64,000 nt of DNA from a virus, in IMG/VR virus record IMGVR_UViG_3300049489_000321, positions 83,531 to 147,530 of that record; one strand, written 5' to 3'. Each line of letters opens with the position of its first letter. Within the stretch, counting starts at the first letter, position 1. This document shows positions 18,769 through 27,694 of the stretch, piece by piece. The notes beneath the pieces were generated by a model. The model was not told the DNA's origin, searched no databases, and saw only the letters and a program-made list of their open reading frames with translations. Both the position numbers and the translations under genes were made by a program.

Positions 18769-19395
18769 ATGCCAAAAATTTCTGCAAAACAACGAACAAC
18801 AACAAACCAACAAAAAGCCAAAGAAGTAGTAAACACTAAATCAGTAAAACAATTTTCAGAAGAAGAACTTAAAGCAAACGAAATGGCACAGGTGTATGAA
18901 AAAGCACTTGGCATTTATAAGAACAAGCCTGCCCTTAGATATTTAAAAGGTTTTGTAAGACAAGACACAACGTCGTTTAAGACGTGGTTGCGCGCTGCAA
19001 CTTTTGCGGAAGAATTAGAAGTAGACTATCCGACGTACATAACCGCACAGTTTTACTACATCGATAAATGGTACAGTCGTGCGCCTAAAGTACATGAGAT
19101 AGCTAGTTTTAAAAGTAATAATAACGCCAAGCACAGAGTCATGCTATACGTTGCAGAGCGTACTCATGATAGGTATGTGGTAGGACCTGTTGATGGGCGA
19201 CGATCAGAGTCTGTTGTAGTTGACACTGGTGCGTCGGAGCGCAATCTAAGAGATTTAGCACGTAATTTTAAAAAGTCTGAAGAAGAGATTTTGCGCGTGT
19301 TTGGTAAGCCGGGCGTTCGTGAGATCTATTTCGACTATAATTGGTTGCAAAGCAACGTGATATTTAAGAAACTAACAGAATTGGGAGAACTATAG
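18769..19395 (+). CDS. Hypothetical protein upstream of the reductase
   Basis: 208 aa. ATG 18769 lies right after the terminator and has no visible Shine-Dalgarno; the next in-frame ATG is about 36 codons on (18881), so the start is uncertain. The first 40 residues are polar and Gln/Lys-rich. The rest is mixed alpha/beta with 'YFDYNWLQSN' near the end. No family is recognised. It is four bases from the reductase gene, so it is probably co-transcribed with it. Confidence 0.6.
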   Translation: MPKISAKQRTTTNQQKAKEVVNTKSVKQFSEEELKANEMAQVYEKALGIYKNKPALRYLKGFVRQDTTSFKTWLRAATFAEELEVDYPTYITAQFYYIDKWYSRAPKVHEIASFKSNNNAKHRVMLYVAERTHDRYVVGPVDGRRSESVVVDTGASERNLRDLARNFKKSEEEILRVFGKPGVREIYFDYNWLQSNVIFKKLTELGEL

Positions 19396-19398
19396 ACC

Positions 19399-21156
19399 GT
19401 GTACACACCAGAAGGATTTGCGTTAGAGATATTTAAAAAAAGATACACGATTCACGAAGAAGAGACGTGGGAAGAAGCGTGTGATCGTGTTGCTTCCCAC
19501 GTAGCTTCAGCGGAAGACGGCTCTAACATACCTAAATATAAGAATATGTTTGCTGATATTCTTAAGTTTAATCTATTCATGCCTGGTGGTCGTATTTGGT
19601 ACGGATCAGGTCGGTCAAAAGGACAGCTTTTAAACTGCTTTGTTGTACCCACAAAAGATAGTCGTGAGGGATGGGGTAAGACAGTAAGCGACATGATTGT
19701 CATTTCTGGCACTGGTGGTGGTGTAGGTATGAATTTTTCCCCAGTTCGTCCACGTGGTTCTAAGATTGCTGGAACAGGCGGATTTGCCACAGGCGCGGTT
19801 AGCCTAATGTCCGTTGTAAACTCTGCTGGCGAAGAAATCAAGGGTGGTGGCGGAAGACGTACCGCGTTGATGTTTTGTTTAAATCTTACCCATGGAGATA
19901 TTGAAGAATTTTTAGACAAGAAGCTAGACCTTCAACAACTTAATAACGCTAACGTTTCTGTAGTGTTCGACCAGAATCCAGAAGATTTCTTTAATAAAGT
20001 TAAGAATGACGAAAACATTCAACTTAACTTTAATGGTCACGTGGTAAGAGAAATACCAGCAAAACGTCTTTGGTACAAGATTGTAGAAAACGCGTTGAAG
20101 AGTGGAGAACCAGGATTGCTTAATGGGTATTTTGCCAATAAGATGAGTAATATATGGTACTACAAACCTCTTATTTCTACTAACCCGTGTGGTGAAATTT
20201 GGATGCCGGAATACGATTGTTGTTGTCTAGGCGCGCTAGTTCTACCTAGATTCCTTCAAGGACGTGATATTCCTGGTGATAAACTCTCTGTTGATTGGCA
20301 ATTACTAAAGGATACTGTACACAGTTCAGTACGTTTTCTTGACGACGTATTAACTGTAAATAATTACCCATTACCCGAGATTTCAGAAACTTGTAAGACT
20401 TTGCGTCGTATTGGTTTAGGAATCATGGGATTACACGACATGCTGCTGATGCTGGGGCACAAGTACAACAGCCCAGCGGCTTTAGAATTTGTCAACAAGT
20501 TGATGAATTTTATTAAAAATGCTGCTTACGAAGCTTCTATAGAATTAGCGAAAGAAAAGGGACCATTCCTTAAATTTGATAAGGAATTGTTTATGAAGTC
20601 AGGTTTTGTCAAAACTCTAAAACCTACGGTTAGGGATAATATTAAGCTTCATGGTATTCGTAACTGCGCCTTGTTGACGTTGGCACCGACCGGTACCACT
20701 GCGATGACTTGCGGGGTAACATCAGGAATTGAGCCGATGTTTGCCGCCGCTTACGAAAGACGTTGGTGGAACGGAGATAAACGCGAAATGGAAGTAGTCG
20801 TACATCCGTTATTTAAGCAATTTGTTGAAAGTGGAAAGGATGTTTCACATTTCCAGGGCTCTCATGATTTAAATATGCGAGATCATTTTGAGATGCAACG
20901 AGTGTGTCAGAAACACATCGATAACGCAGTGAGTAAGACAATTAACCTGGTGCAAGGCACGTCTGTAGAAGAGTTGTCTGAATTATACATGGAATACTTG
21001 CCAGAACTTAAGGGAGTCACAGTGTATCCTGAAGGTAGTCGAGAAAATCAGCCTTTGACGCCACTACCGCTTGAAGAAGCCATGCAGCACGCGTCTGCTG
21101 CCAGAGGTGAAGCAACGTCGCAGGATTCATGCAAAAGCGGAGTATGTGACGTATAG
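19399..21156 (+). CDS. nrdJ: Adenosylcobalamin-dependent (class II) ribonucleotide reductase
   Basis: 585 aa from GTG. Reductase landmarks in order: redox Cys in 'GQLLNCFVV' (about residue 80), 'GTGGGVGMNFSPVRPRGS', the thiyl-radical loop 'STNPCGEIW' (about 264) with a nearby 'CCCLGAL', 'RRIGLGIMGLHD', the phosphate-binding 'LAPTGTTAMTCGVTSGIEP', and a C-terminal 'DSCKSGVCDV' with a CX4C redox pair. It makes dNTP precursors; class II enzymes need vitamin B12 but not oxygen. No small radical subunit or activase gene is nearby, which fits class II. A second, in-frame CX4C tail follows the amber stop (see 21157-21186). Confidence 0.9.
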   Translation: MYTPEGFALEIFKKRYTIHEEETWEEACDRVASHVASAEDGSNIPKYKNMFADILKFNLFMPGGRIWYGSGRSKGQLLNCFVVPTKDSREGWGKTVSDMIVISGTGGGVGMNFSPVRPRGSKIAGTGGFATGAVSLMSVVNSAGEEIKGGGGRRTALMFCLNLTHGDIEEFLDKKLDLQQLNNANVSVVFDQNPEDFFNKVKNDENIQLNFNGHVVREIPAKRLWYKIVENALKSGEPGLLNGYFANKMSNIWYYKPLISTNPCGEIWMPEYDCCCLGALVLPRFLQGRDIPGDKLSVDWQLLKDTVHSSVRFLDDVLTVNNYPLPEISETCKTLRRIGLGIMGLHDMLLMLGHKYNSPAALEFVNKLMNFIKNAAYEASIELAKEKGPFLKFDKELFMKSGFVKTLKPTVRDNIKLHGIRNCALLTLAPTGTTAMTCGVTSGIEPMFAAAYERRWWNGDKREMEVVVHPLFKQFVESGKDVSHFQGSHDLNMRDHFEMQRVCQKHIDNAVSKTINLVQGTSVEELSELYMEYLPELKGVTVYPEGSRENQPLTPLPLEEAMQHASAARGEATSQDSCKSGVCDV

Positions 21157-21186
21157 TATTGCGCTGGTGGTGCGTGTGATGTATAG
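21157..21186 (+). other. In-frame duplicate reductase tail after the nrdJ stop
   Basis: Immediately after the TAG stop the nrdJ frame continues for nine codons (YCAGGACDV) to another TAG. Like the annotated C-terminus, it carries a CX4C pair and ends in CDV. The two tails are also alike at DNA level, about 17 of 22 bases around 'GTGAYGTATAGTA'. It is either a displaced ancestral 3' end or a readthrough extension. Confidence 0.6.
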
Positions 21187-21212
21187 TACTTGATTACTGT
21201 TAATAGGTTTCT

Positions 21213-21665
21213 GTGTCATCTAAGTTCCTTTTTGATAATAAACTGCCTCAAAGATTTTGGGATAAAGTCTTTCCTGAACCCAATACGGGTTGTTGGTTGT
21301 GGTCTGCGGGCGTAGACAGCAAGGGATATGGACAAGTAGTTTTGTGCGGCAAGATCCATTTGTCGCATAGACTATTGTATAAAACACTTGTAGGTGACCC
21401 TGGTAAATTGTTTTGTTGTCATAAGTGTGATCAGCCACTGTGTGTCAACCCAGATCATTTGTTTTTGGGAACGCAAAAAGACAATATGCTGGATATGGTA
21501 CAGAAAAATAGGCATGGCGGAAAGAACAAGACACATTGTCCACAAGGGCATGAATACACGGAAGAAAATACAAGATATTCAACTTATAAATACAAAGTAA
21601 GATACTGTAGGGAATGTAAAAAGATAAAAGCACTCGCCAGATACTACGCCAAGAGGAGTAATTAA
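21213..21665 (+). CDS. Free-standing HNH homing endonuclease
   Basis: 150 aa from GTG. A typical phage HNH nuclease: 'TGCWLWSAGVDSKGYG', then the HNH core with 'LSHRLLYK', 'CCHKCDQPLCVNPDHLFLG' and 'QKDNMLDM', and a C-terminal zinc-ribbon-like part with 'HCPQGHEY' and 'YCRECKK'. It lies between nrdJ and the helicase gene, a favoured neighbourhood for mobile endonucleases. Its stop overlaps the helicase ATG region. It probably cuts related phage genomes lacking the gene, promoting its own spread. Confidence 0.88.
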   Translation: MSSKFLFDNKLPQRFWDKVFPEPNTGCWLWSAGVDSKGYGQVVLCGKIHLSHRLLYKTLVGDPGKLFCCHKCDQPLCVNPDHLFLGTQKDNMLDMVQKNRHGGKNKTHCPQGHEYTEENTRYSTYKYKVRYCRECKKIKALARYYAKRSN

Positions 21666-23134
21666 TGGCAAAGTTTTTATTTGATCGAGAGTTCCAGTGC
21701 AAGATAATAAAATTAATGCACCAAGATTTTTCTTTTTTAACACTGGCAACAAGTGTAGTAGAAGCTAGTTTTTTCGAAGATAAAGTATTAATAAGATTTT
21801 TTCAAATAATATGCGAGTATTACAAAGAGTACGGTAAATGTACCACAAAAACTGCCATTATTAACGAGATCGAAAAAGATTACGCCTCTGGTCGAATAAA
21901 AGATGAGTTAATACTCAAATTTAAAGAACTATACGATGAATTAGAAGAACCCGTAACAGATGCTGAGTATATAAAAGACGAAGTAATACGTTTTTGTAGG
22001 AGACAGGCGACTCGCAAAGCAATGCTAGAGTGTGCTAGTCTTACGGATTCTGAAGATGAATCGGTTTGGGATAAAATTTACTCAAAAATAGGCGAAGCGG
22101 TGCGTGTCGGCACGGATGCCAATGACCAAGGTCTCCATTACTTTAGAGACTATGACGACCGTATCAAACAGCGCGAGGCAGGCGATGATAGAATCATTAT
22201 TCCAACAGGAATGCCCGATATTGACGGATTCTTGAAGGGTGGACCACGTTCTGGTCAAATAGGCTTCTTCATGGCAGGTTCAAGCGTAGGTAAGAGTCTT
22301 GCTTTGTCTCATGTAGGTAAAAGAGCCGTTACCGGTGGGTTTAAGGTAGTTCATTACACCTTAGAGCTTTCTGCGTTAGAAATTGCAGATAGATATGATG
22401 CTTGTCTAGCGCACGTACCGTTTCAGAGCCTAATAGGCAACTCAACCAAAATTTCTAGCGAACTTGGTAAGATGCACGATAAATATGGAGATTCTTTGGT
22501 AATTAAGGAATATCCAACCAAGTCAGCTTCGGTAGCTACGATAGAATCACATTTAATTAATTTAATAAACAGTGGTTTTAAACCACATATGATCATAGTA
22601 GACTATCTTGACCTACTAAAACCTACTACCAATTATAACGATTTATACGCAGATCTTGGTTCGATTACTGGTGAGTTGAGGGGCTTAGGAGCTAAGTATA
22701 ATTGTGTCGTATGGACCGCTACACAAACCAACCGTTCTGGCTATGCTATGGAAATTGTGGATATGGAACAAGTTGGCGACAGCTTACAAAAGATGATGAT
22801 TGCGGATATAGTATTAGCCATTTGTATGAATAAAGAAGAAAGAGCTAATAATAGAGCACGCATATTCATAGCTAAGAACCGCAACGGACCAGCAAAAATT
22901 GAACGTCCAATAGCCACGGATTACGAACGCATGCGTTTCTACGATTACGTAGGCTCACAAAACTTGAAAGACATAGCAGACAATATGCAAACTGATGAGA
23001 AAGAAAAGACTAAGAAGAAAAAACCTGTCAAACTAGGAAATGCTCCTGGGTTACCCGCGCCAGCTACTAAATCTGCTCCACGACGTGTTCCTTTAAAGAA
23101 CGTAAATTTTCCAATTGACGAAAGTGATACATAA
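21665..23134 (+). CDS. DnaB-type replicative DNA helicase
   Basis: 489 aa. The N-terminal 150 residues are helical. The RecA-like motor has Walker A 'MAGSSVGKSLALSHVGK' (about 204-210), 'VHYTLELSALEIADRYDA', Walker B 'MIIVDYLDLLKP' (about 308), 'VVWTATQTNRSG' and 'AKNRNGPAK'. T4 gp41 and DnaB are the closest functional models: 5'-3' unwinding ahead of the polymerase. The last 60 residues are Lys/Pro-rich and may bind partners. No separate primase gene is recognised in this window. Confidence 0.88.
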   Translation: MAKFLFDREFQCKIIKLMHQDFSFLTLATSVVEASFFEDKVLIRFFQIICEYYKEYGKCTTKTAIINEIEKDYASGRIKDELILKFKELYDELEEPVTDAEYIKDEVIRFCRRQATRKAMLECASLTDSEDESVWDKIYSKIGEAVRVGTDANDQGLHYFRDYDDRIKQREAGDDRIIIPTGMPDIDGFLKGGPRSGQIGFFMAGSSVGKSLALSHVGKRAVTGGFKVVHYTLELSALEIADRYDACLAHVPFQSLIGNSTKISSELGKMHDKYGDSLVIKEYPTKSASVATIESHLINLINSGFKPHMIIVDYLDLLKPTTNYNDLYADLGSITGELRGLGAKYNCVVWTATQTNRSGYAMEIVDMEQVGDSLQKMMIADIVLAICMNKEERANNRARIFIAKNRNGPAKIERPIATDYERMRFYDYVGSQNLKDIADNMQTDEKEKTKKKKPVKLGNAPGLPAPATKSAPRRVPLKNVNFPIDESDT

Positions 23135-23719
23135 ATGAGTTCTGCAGGACGTACAAAAGGTGTAAGGAAAAAACTAGACTTTTACCAGACACCATCTTGG
23201 CTGACGGAATCCATTCTTCCGTACCTTAAACCACATTTACCTGAATGCACGTACATGCTAGAGCCTGGTTATGGAGATGGAGCCATAGCGCGTGTGGTTG
23301 AACAGAGTTGGCCTAATTGTGATGTTACTGGAATTGATTTAGAGAAACGCACCGACAACAACAAAGTTATTATCGCAGATTATCTTACTTATAATTTCGG
23401 TGATACGCGCTACAACCTGATATTGGGTAATCCGCCGTACAATCTAGCGCAGGAGTTTGTAAATAGATCACTGCAAATTGCTGATGTGGTTTGTCTTCTA
23501 ATGCGCGTAAACTTCCTTGGATCGCAAAAGAGAGCGGAATGGTGGCGTGATAAGTTACCAAGTATATATGTGACTCCAAGACGACCGCCGTTTTCTACCA
23601 ATAAAAACGGTAAGATCGGAACAGATTCTACCGAATATGCGTGGTACGTATGGGGATTGCCAGATCAGGGAACGGTTCATATTCTAGAAACAGAAGATAA
23701 AAAACATAGGAGTAAGTAG
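23135..23719 (+). CDS. DNA adenine-N6 methyltransferase-like protein
   Basis: 194 aa. The SAM-binding motif region reads 'YMLEPGYGDGAIARVVEQSW' and the catalytic motif 'LILGNPPYNLAQEFV' contains NPPY, the signature of amino-methyltransferases that modify adenine N6. 'FYQTPSWLTESIL' at the N-terminus is also typical. No cognate restriction enzyme gene is seen, so it probably protects phage DNA. The target sequence cannot be read from the protein. Confidence 0.8.
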   Translation: MSSAGRTKGVRKKLDFYQTPSWLTESILPYLKPHLPECTYMLEPGYGDGAIARVVEQSWPNCDVTGIDLEKRTDNNKVIIADYLTYNFGDTRYNLILGNPPYNLAQEFVNRSLQIADVVCLLMRVNFLGSQKRAEWWRDKLPSIYVTPRRPPFSTNKNGKIGTDSTEYAWYVWGLPDQGTVHILETEDKKHRSK

Positions 23720-23720
23720 T

Positions 23721-24023
23721 ATGCCTTGGAAAATGGTTGATGCAATATGCTTAAGCGCTGAATGCGGTGAAGAATTCGAGTTCTTAACAGCAGATCCTGA
23801 GGAAGTCATAGAGTGCCCGAGATGCGAGCATAGTGCCGCTAGGAAAGTCAGCGCACCAATGCTAGGGCTTATATGTAACGACCCTGAGAGACGTAAGGAA
23901 GCACTTAAGAAGAGAAGCGCGGATCATACCGCGTCAGAGCAGCGTAAGGGTAACATGATGTCTCCAAAGGACTTAAAAGACGGCAAGCCACCTATTATTG
24001 GTAGAAGACGTAAAAAATTTTAG
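23721..24023 (+). CDS. FmdB-like zinc-ribbon protein
   Basis: 100 aa. Two Cys pairs ('ICLSAECGEEF' and 'IECPRCEHS') form a small zinc ribbon as in FmdB-type proteins common in phage replication clusters. The C-terminal half is basic ('GRRRKKF'), suggesting nucleic-acid contact. It follows the methyltransferase by one base and precedes the polymerase. Function unknown. Confidence 0.65.
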   Translation: MPWKMVDAICLSAECGEEFEFLTADPEEVIECPRCEHSAARKVSAPMLGLICNDPERRKEALKKRSADHTASEQRKGNMMSPKDLKDGKPPIIGRRRKKF

Positions 24024-24052
24024 TGTCATAGTTAAACGGTACAATTTGTAAC

Positions 24053-26296
24053 ATGTATCCTGGTAAAGAATATATCGGACATGCCGGTGGAATCTACCGT
24101 CTTGTCCAAAACATGAAGCAATTTGAGTGGTTTTACGAACGTGCTCGTAAACAACCTAAACTAGCGGTTGATACAGAAACCAGCGGTGTTAGCTGGGTTA
24201 TCGATCATGTTGCTGGGATGGTCATAGGCTGGGGGCCTGATAACAACTATTATTTGCCAATAGACCACATCGACAGCGATACAGGCGACAGGATACCCGA
24301 TCAGTTGAGTTGGTTAGATATCTTCCAACAGATGAAAATTCTGTTGGAAAATCCTGACATTGTGATTTATACACACAACTGGAAATTCGATAACCACATG
24401 TTAATGAATCTTGGAATACACGTAACATGTTTATTCCACGATAGTCTTATATCTTCGTTTTTACTTGACGAAAACGTTAGTCACAAGTTAAAAGACTTGT
24501 CCAAGTTGTACGTACACGAAGAAGCTGACTACTATGAAGATCGAATAGATAAGTGGCGTCATGAAGAAGCCAAACGACGACGCTCAGCCTTAAACGCAAT
24601 GATATCTGCACGGGCGAAGACATACAAAACGGACTTAAACTACATGTCTTCGGTAACCAAGGAAGCAGTAGATATCATAGGCTACTATCCTGATGAACAC
24701 GGAGTTTACCCGGTTGATTTAAAGCGTAAGTTAACAACCACCATAACTAGGTTGTTAAAAACACGCGCTGCAACAGAATTTGAAGGTCATTGGTATAATA
24801 AGAATCAAAAAGACGACATAAGCTACGACTGTATTCCTCTAGACGAAATAGCTCCATATGCCTGCGCAGACACTCACTATACTTGGATAATTAACGAACT
24901 ACTAATTCCTATTATTGTGGAAGACGAAGCTTTATTTAGTCTATACATAGAGGAAACCACTTTGTGTAGGAATCTATGTGAAATAGAACGTGTTGGGTGT
25001 CCCATCGACAAGGAGTACCTAGAGTCATGCGGACCAGAGCTAGAGGCTGAGGCGGGTCGCCTTGAGAAGCGTATTTACGAGCAGATTGGTTATGAATTTA
25101 ACATCAATTCTCCCGATCAGTTGATTAAAGCACTACTAGACGCTGGCTGCGAGTTAACCAAAATAACTAAGGGATCTAAGGAGAAGGTAGAAAAGACAGG
25201 TAACATTGATTTTGCTAAACTAGCGTCTGATTCCGAAGTATTGGAGAGCCTGGCAGCCGAGCATCAATTTGCTAAAGACATTCAAGATTATAGACGTGCC
25301 AAGAAGATTAAGGGTACCTATGTAGACGGTATTCTCGGTAAGCTAGACAAGCGCAATCGAGTACACAGTACGATAGGACAGTTGAAGAAGACCGGTCGTA
25401 TGGGTTCTTCGGATCCTAACTTAACTAACATTGACAACAAAGATACCCGTATTCGTAGAGCGTTTACCGCTCCACCAGACACCGACGATTTGTTGGTGTT
25501 TATGGACTTTTCTCAGATTGAACTTCGTTTAACGGCGCACGAGAGTCAAGATCCAGAACTTCTTGCTTGCTATCCCATGGTAGGAAAAGGTAAAGATGTT
25601 CACTCGTTAACTTGCGCAGAAGTAATCATGGGCATGGATTACGATGAATTTCTCGCAAACATGAAAGACGACACTGGCCATGACTCAAACAACATTATTT
25701 GTGAGTGCAACCAATGTGTTTACGACTTTAAAAGAAAGATTGCAAAGCGAGTCAACTTTGGTATTATCTATGGCGCTGGACAGTATGCAATACAGCGACA
25801 GGTATCAACTCCTCAGCGTTACGTATCTGCTCTAGAATGTAAGCACTATATTACGGGATATCTAGAAAAGTATTACGGTGTTAAGCAGTGGATGGATAGG
25901 ACCGGTCGTCAACTTAGGCGAGACGGCTACGTACAGGACGCCTTTGGTAGATACCGCCGTTTACCAGACATTCTTGTAACGACTGATACAGGTTATCAAC
26001 ATAGAATGATTAGGCAAGGAATCAATTTTCTAATTCAGGGTCTTGCCGCAGACATCTTTAAGGCTTCTATTAACAGAATTAAGAAAGTTATAAGAAATAC
26101 TGATATTAAATTGATTAACTTAGTGCATGACGAACTTCAATTTATTTGGCCTAGGAAAGAATTACACATGATACCGGAAGTTAAGAAGTGTATGGAAACG
26201 TGGGATTTTAGTGTTCCAATTGTTGCAGATGTGTCGTATTCCGAAACTAACTGGGCTTCCAAATCTAAGGGAGATGTAATGGAGTTAGCAGCGTAA
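24053..26296 (+). CDS. Family A DNA polymerase with 3'-5' exonuclease
   Basis: 747 aa. The exonuclease domain is intact: 'LAVDTETSGVSW' (Exo I, DxE), 'YTHNWKFDNHML' (Exo II) and 'YACADTHYTW' (Exo III). Polymerase motif A is 'MDFSQIELRLTAHES', motif B 'KRVNFGIIYGAGQYAI' and motif C 'NLVHDELQF'. This is the replicative polymerase. Between motifs A and B there is an insertion with 'NIICECNQCVYDF', a Cys cluster not usual for the family. The stop overlaps the thyX ATG (TAATG). Confidence 0.93.
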   Translation: MYPGKEYIGHAGGIYRLVQNMKQFEWFYERARKQPKLAVDTETSGVSWVIDHVAGMVIGWGPDNNYYLPIDHIDSDTGDRIPDQLSWLDIFQQMKILLENPDIVIYTHNWKFDNHMLMNLGIHVTCLFHDSLISSFLLDENVSHKLKDLSKLYVHEEADYYEDRIDKWRHEEAKRRRSALNAMISARAKTYKTDLNYMSSVTKEAVDIIGYYPDEHGVYPVDLKRKLTTTITRLLKTRAATEFEGHWYNKNQKDDISYDCIPLDEIAPYACADTHYTWIINELLIPIIVEDEALFSLYIEETTLCRNLCEIERVGCPIDKEYLESCGPELEAEAGRLEKRIYEQIGYEFNINSPDQLIKALLDAGCELTKITKGSKEKVEKTGNIDFAKLASDSEVLESLAAEHQFAKDIQDYRRAKKIKGTYVDGILGKLDKRNRVHSTIGQLKKTGRMGSSDPNLTNIDNKDTRIRRAFTAPPDTDDLLVFMDFSQIELRLTAHESQDPELLACYPMVGKGKDVHSLTCAEVIMGMDYDEFLANMKDDTGHDSNNIICECNQCVYDFKRKIAKRVNFGIIYGAGQYAIQRQVSTPQRYVSALECKHYITGYLEKYYGVKQWMDRTGRQLRRDGYVQDAFGRYRRLPDILVTTDTGYQHRMIRQGINFLIQGLAADIFKASINRIKKVIRNTDIKLINLVHDELQFIWPRKELHMIPEVKKCMETWDFSVPIVADVSYSETNWASKSKGDVMELAA

Positions 26297-27117
26297 TGTA
26301 TTCTTGTAGAATAGAGAAGGATTCGGTAAACGAAAAAGGTAATCGTTTAACTACGTTTGTTTGTACATATCCTCGTTTCGTCCACTCAGAAATGATGACG
26401 CATCGTATGTTCTCTAGAAACAGCTCTAGTAGCAGAGCTATTCCAATTGAGAAATTAATCCAACAAGTTATAGATGATCCTGTTATGCCCGTAGAATGGG
26501 GTAAGAACCAAAAGGGAATGCAGGCTAGAGAAGAAATATCCGACACTGCCAAAAAAGCAGCAGAACAAGGATGGCTAGGTGGAAGAGACGAGGCTGTGGC
26601 TACTGCTCGTTATTTGTCTAATCTAGGTGTACACAAACAATTAGTTAACCGTGTGCTTGAACCGTGGATGTGGATTACCGTAATTATCAGTGCCACAGAG
26701 TACGAAAATTTCTTTAAACTTCGTTGTCACGAAGACGCACAGCCTGAAGTTAAGCGCATTGCTGACATGATGTGTAGTGCGTACGAAGCCAATACTCCTG
26801 TAGAATTGGAATTTGGACAATGGCATCTACCGTTTATAAATGACCACGAACTTAGTCATTACAGTGAACGAGAATTGTGTTTGCTAAGTACTGCAAGAAG
26901 TGCTAGAGTTTCGTACCTAACTCACGACGGAGCACACGATCCTGTTCGTGATTTTGAATTAGCAAGTTCTCTTATGGACAACAAACACTGGTCTCCTACC
27001 GAACACCCAGCCATGGCTAATCCTGGTTCAATGTATGGTAATTTCAACGGATTTACACAGTTTAGAAAAACATTCCCAGATGAATCAGGGAAGTGTCAGA
27101 GCCCAGTGCTACAATAA
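26296..27117 (+). CDS. thyX: Flavin-dependent thymidylate synthase ThyX
   Basis: 273 aa. The ThyX signature is visible near residue 35-50 as 'THRMFSRNSSSSRAIP' (HR...S...S.R pattern). 'RVLEPWMWITVIISATEYENFF' and 'PTEHPA' further on also match the family. The enzyme makes dTMP from dUMP using FADH2 and methylene-tetrahydrofolate. With nrdJ, the Nudix protein, the dNMP kinase and the MazG-like protein it forms the phage dNTP supply set. Confidence 0.93.
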   Translation: MYSCRIEKDSVNEKGNRLTTFVCTYPRFVHSEMMTHRMFSRNSSSSRAIPIEKLIQQVIDDPVMPVEWGKNQKGMQAREEISDTAKKAAEQGWLGGRDEAVATARYLSNLGVHKQLVNRVLEPWMWITVIISATEYENFFKLRCHEDAQPEVKRIADMMCSAYEANTPVELEFGQWHLPFINDHELSHYSERELCLLSTARSARVSYLTHDGAHDPVRDFELASSLMDNKHWSPTEHPAMANPGSMYGNFNGFTQFRKTFPDESGKCQSPVLQ

Positions 27118-27127
27118 GGACTATTAA

Positions 27128-27658
27128 ATGCAAAATTTAGACAATTTAGAATTTACTATTAAAATAAATGGTAAAGATTATGAAAACGATGCGATTGATT
27201 CGTTAAGGGTAGACAGAACTAACCTAGATGAAGAGTTCGCTACACAGCATGTGAAGTTTGCTTATTATTCTACGCTTCATGAAATGGCGAAGGACAAGGT
27301 AAACCGATTAAAAATGGCAATTGAAACTGTATACGCGCAATTGGATCATGAAAAAAGGTCTGCGGCAACAAAACTACAGGAGGTAAATCCCAAGTTTAAA
27401 TATACAGAGACGATGTGTGAAAACGAGATCAAAACAGATCCTCGTTATTTATCTAAACAAAACGAATACTTAGATGCCCAACAATTGTCTGGTATGCTAG
27501 GCGCGCTTAGAGACGCGTTTTTACAGCGAAAAGACATGTTAATCAGCCTTGGAGCTAACGCTAGAAACGGTAGCGCTGATTTACGTATAATGGGTGATAG
27601 AGCAAAATACGAAACACAAACTAAAGCGACGAGTCGTCGCAAACCCAAAGAAGACTAA
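27128..27658 (+). CDS. UvsY-like recombination mediator candidate
   Basis: 176 aa, RBS AAGGA. An all-helical middle ('HEMAKDKVNRLKMAIETVYA', then 'LSGMLGALRDAFLQRKDMLI') and a basic C-terminus ('TSRRKPKED') resemble UvsY-type proteins by length and layout. The position next to the SSB and UvsX genes is what a mediator would have. Sequence identity to UvsY is not obvious by eye, so this is largely inferred from context. Confidence 0.5.
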   Translation: MQNLDNLEFTIKINGKDYENDAIDSLRVDRTNLDEEFATQHVKFAYYSTLHEMAKDKVNRLKMAIETVYAQLDHEKRSAATKLQEVNPKFKYTETMCENEIKTDPRYLSKQNEYLDAQQLSGMLGALRDAFLQRKDMLISLGANARNGSADLRIMGDRAKYETQTKATSRRKPKED

Positions 27659-27694
27659 CTTAGTCAAATAAAGAAAGAAAAGGAAAATAAACAT

